Shown in pieces: positions 19,877 to 22,259 of a DNA stretch of 22,259 bases. The notes beneath the pieces were generated by a model that searched no databases, was not told the origin of the DNA, and worked only from the letters and a program-made list of their open reading frames with translations. The stretch comes from Chara braunii (lineage: Eukaryota; Streptophyta; Charophyceae; Charales; Characeae). The stretch lies in NCBI GenBank assembly GCA_003427395.1, contig BFEA01000042.1, positions 2,888,980 through 2,911,238 of the forward strand, written 5' to 3'. How positions within the stretch are numbered: position 1 is the stretch's first letter; each line of letters starts with the position of its first letter. Made by a program: the position numbers and the translations under genes.

Positions 19877-20563
19877 CCGGCGGACAAAGGCAAGCAGCCC
19901 CAGGGGGATCTGCACACCCTCCTCACCTCCCTCCTCGCTCCCATTCAGGCACAACTCGCGGTCCTCGCGCCCTTACAGGCGTAGGTGGCGACCCTTGCCG
20001 CCGGCATGCAGCAACTCCAGGACGCTGCCTGCCCTTCATCTCCTGGCTCCCAATCCGGGTCCCCCGTCCTCCGACAGGGTGGCCACGACGGAGCTTCCTC
20101 CTCCACTGCCCCCGACCTTGCCATCTTGGTGACTGTCCATGCCCGTAGCACGACAGCCGCCATGAGCCAGGCCCTTCCTCAGTTTACGGGCGCACCCGTC
20201 CAGATTCCGGTCACTACGGCCACGGGACCACAACTCGCTACCATGGTCTCAGCTTTTCCGGGTGCCCCGCTTCTCCCCCCCCTTCACACGACTGCAGCGC
20301 CACCTGGTTCTCCCCCCTCTGGGATGCCCCGCGCCGCTTGTGCGTCCACTTCCTCCACTCTTCCTCCTGCCACTCCTCGCTTGATCCACGTCCAACGTCT
20401 CGAGGATGAGCTTGCCCAGATCCGGGCCGATCTCGCCCTTTTACGCCTTCAGCCACCCGCACCCTCACAGGTGGCCGCGCCTTCGGGCACACCTCCTCCT
20501 TCCTCTACCCTTCCTTCCATGCAGCCCCATCCTACCTTCTTCATGTTCCTTCGGTTGTTGTGA
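19863..20563 (+). pseudogene. Host gag, N-terminal region after the insertion
   Basis: The frame of 1-238 resumes here (Gly codon shared by 238 and the base after the target duplication). It encodes a Pro/Ala/Ser-rich region with a leucine-rich helix ending in Leu-Ala-Pro-Leu-Gln-Ala. A TAG at 19982-19984 interrupts the frame. The residues on both sides (APLQA and VATLAAGMQQLQ) read as one helix, so a CAG to TAG change is likely. The frame then stays open to 20563. Near the end is a second probable coiled coil (QRLEDELAQIRADLALLRLQ, about 20392-20451). Around 20530-20545 the meaningful frame shifts to that of the gag core, so a small indel is inferred. It is probably a matrix-like oligomerisation region of gag. 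Confidence 0.75.
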
Positions 20564-21915
20564 CCTCTTCTACCGCAGCTCCCTCGCAGCCTGCTGCTGT
20601 TGCCCCCGCCGCTCCCCCATATGGCCCGGGCGCACAATCAGTTGCGCCCCTTTCTCCAGGACCTGCGCCGACTTACTTAGCCGTGGCACAGACCTCTGCT
20701 CCTCAATCCCCTCGCCGCCAAAACGGTGGCGCACCACTCGTCCGCTTGGCGGACATTCCCTCATCCGACGGTACAGGGATACGCGTGTGTCGGTGGCTGC
20801 AGTCTGCCACCCGCACACTTCAGCTCATGGGCGCCACACCCGACACATGGGTGGGTCACCTCTCCACGCGCCTGCGTGGCGGTCCTTTTGACGCCTGGGA
20901 GGATTTCTACGCTTACTCCCTTCATGTGGATCGGACTCCGACCTTCATGGATTTTCAGGCATTCCTCGAGGATCGCTTTGGAGCCCGACATGACGTGACT
21001 GACGCCTTCGAGCGTGTCATCACTACACGCTGGTCCGACTCTGGTGGCGCTGCTGGCCTGGATCACCACATTCAGGTCGTTCAGGACGCCCGCCTCATTT
21101 GTGACGTGGCGTTCCTCCCCGAGGCTGCCCTTATCGATCGTTTCTTGGCCAGCCTCCCGCTCGATTACCGCTCCGAGTTATGGCGGTACGAGTTCACATC
21201 GGCCCCGCAGGCTTACGAGGCCGTCAGGGACCATCAGTGGATGCGGGCCCGTCTTCACCCCGCCTCCTCCTCCCAGCCCCAGCGTACTGGTTACGCCTCC
21301 TCCTCTCACGGTACTTCCCAGCGCCGTTCCCCTTTCCTCGGTCGCCCCCGCCGTTCCGCGCAGCAGGGCCGCCACTTCTCGCGCCGCTTCAGCGCGATCG
21401 AGTACAGTGAGCAGGACGTTGGTGCCCCGCTGTCGCAAGAGGGTGACCATGATAGCGACGACCTCGACCTCGGCGAGGCCGTCCACCACCACCTAGAGGA
21501 CTCTACTCTCCCTATGTCCGAGCGCTTCCAGCTCATCCTCTCCGCCGTCTCCCGGGCACGCAGCCGCCCTGGTCACGCTGGCACGTCGCCCCCTGAGGTC
21601 CCTCAGCAGGACCTCCCTCAGGGCTTTGTCCCTCCTCGCGGTGTCCTTTCCGCTGAGGAGCGCGCGGCTATTTTGGGTCGGCGTGGGTGTTTTCGATGCC
21701 GCCAGGATGGTCATACCTCCTCGCGGTGCCCTTACACTGCCGCCCTTGACCGCCACTATGCTGACCTTTCCCGCCAGCGTCGTGCTCAGTCCCCCCCGAC
21801 GCCTCGCATCCCCGCGGCGCCTCCTAGCCACGGTGCAGTGTACACCTGCGCCCTCTTCAGTAGTCGGCTTCCCGACATCCCCGTCGCGGTTTGCCCCTCT
21901 TGCTACTGGAGTTGA
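20560..21915 (+). pseudogene. gag: Host LTR-retrotransposon gag, core and nucleocapsid
   Basis: A 451-residue frame (the listed start is a GTG; the frame is open further upstream, so this is not a true start). After a Pro/Ala linker, residues about 60-230 have the features of the Retrotrans_gag core: WEDFYAYSLHV near residue 113, FLEDRFGARHDV near 135, FLASLPLDYRSELW near 200. Next comes an Arg/Ser-rich linker and an acidic stretch. A CX2CX4HX4C knuckle, CFRCRQDGHTSSRC, lies at 21688-21729. Base composition is much more GC-rich than the giant element's gag, and the knuckles and cores differ, so this is a different family. It stops at a TGA (21913-21915) with no protease in frame. The core is intact over about 450 codons, but upstream defects make the whole gene non-functional. 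Confidence 0.88.
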
Positions 21916-22259
21916 GGTCTCGCTGGACCCGACAAAGTATACTCAGCCCTCTGTCGCAACACCGTCCGCGCCTCCGCAAACCACCGTCTTCCCTCCTAAC
22001 CCGCCGCGACTACCGACACGTCGAGCCATTCACTCATCTCGTTGCATCGAGCAGCGAGCAGCTCGCTACTCGCTAGGACGTTGTGTCCTCTCTTCTGGAC
22101 TTGAGCATGCTCCAGGCTCGTTAGGAGCGACTCACCCTCCACGTCGCTGCACTGCGTCGTCTTCTCACCATCCTCTCGGACGTGATTGGGAAATGAATCG
22201 GCACTATGTTGCATGTTGGGTGCAAGTGTGAGATGAGGGGGGAGAAGATCTCTCTCTTC
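21916..22259 (+). pseudogene. Host element sequence downstream of gag, broken frames
   Basis: Plus frame 2 stays open from about 21840 to 22231. Plus frame 3 carries the most protein-like stretch: from about 22020 to 22190 it encodes a leucine-rich helix (DLSMLQARLERLTLHVAALR), interrupted by a TAG at 22074-22076 and a TGA after LSDVIGK. This suggests continued coding (linker or start of the next domain) with frameshifts. No protease or reverse transcriptase motif is reached before the window ends. Confidence 0.4.

Overview
The window is eukaryotic repeat DNA with no cellular gene that I can recognise. It is one very large LTR retrotransposon, on the minus strand at about 239-19820, inserted into the gag gene of a second, GC-rich LTR retrotransposon on the plus strand (1-238 and about 19859-22259). 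The best clue to the host is the primer-binding site of the large element. Nineteen bases match the 3' end, including CCA, of the tRNA-Asp(GUC) of green plants, so I infer a plant or streptophyte/green alga with a repeat-rich genome. Species cannot be named from this sequence.

Layout. Bases 1-238 are an open reading frame of the host gag. Bases 239-7314 are the left LTR (the 3' LTR of the minus-strand element, about 7.1 kb). Bases 7315-13625 are the internal domain. Read on the minus strand it holds the tRNA-Asp primer-binding site (13605-13623), a roughly 2.2 kb leader, a broken gag (11403-9508, ending in a CCHC zinc knuckle), and about 2.2 kb of non-coding DNA with many hairpins. I see no protease, reverse transcriptase, RNase H or integrase. 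Bases 13626-19820 are the right LTR (the 5' LTR, about 6.2 kb). It lacks a 961-bp block present in the left LTR and carries a 38-bp tandem duplication at its outer edge. From 19859 the host gag resumes in the same reading frame and runs to 21915 with its own zinc knuckle, one in-frame TAG and one or more frameshifts.

The large element has giant LTRs, a gag only and no pol. This is the architecture of non-autonomous LARD / TR-GAG elements, which must borrow pol proteins in trans. Its most unusual property is repeated RNA-like structure. (i) Each LTR has eight hairpins with a nearly constant 12-nt loop, constant CATT/AATG inner pairs and a one-base pyrimidine bulge, while the outer stems differ in sequence but still pair. 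(ii) Each LTR has about five units of a 123-bp tandem repeat, four of whose intervals hold a different short hairpin at a similar place. (iii) The internal 3' region has 46-bp tandem units, each built round a C-rich/G-rich hairpin. (iv) A cluster of hairpins lies just downstream of a candidate TATA box. I infer selection on RNA folding, perhaps for packaging or dimerisation of a genome that has lost its own enzymes. That is a hypothesis, and the pairing is what can be seen.

The two LTRs differ by roughly 8% in a stretch compared by eye, and both gag genes are broken, so the insertion is not recent.
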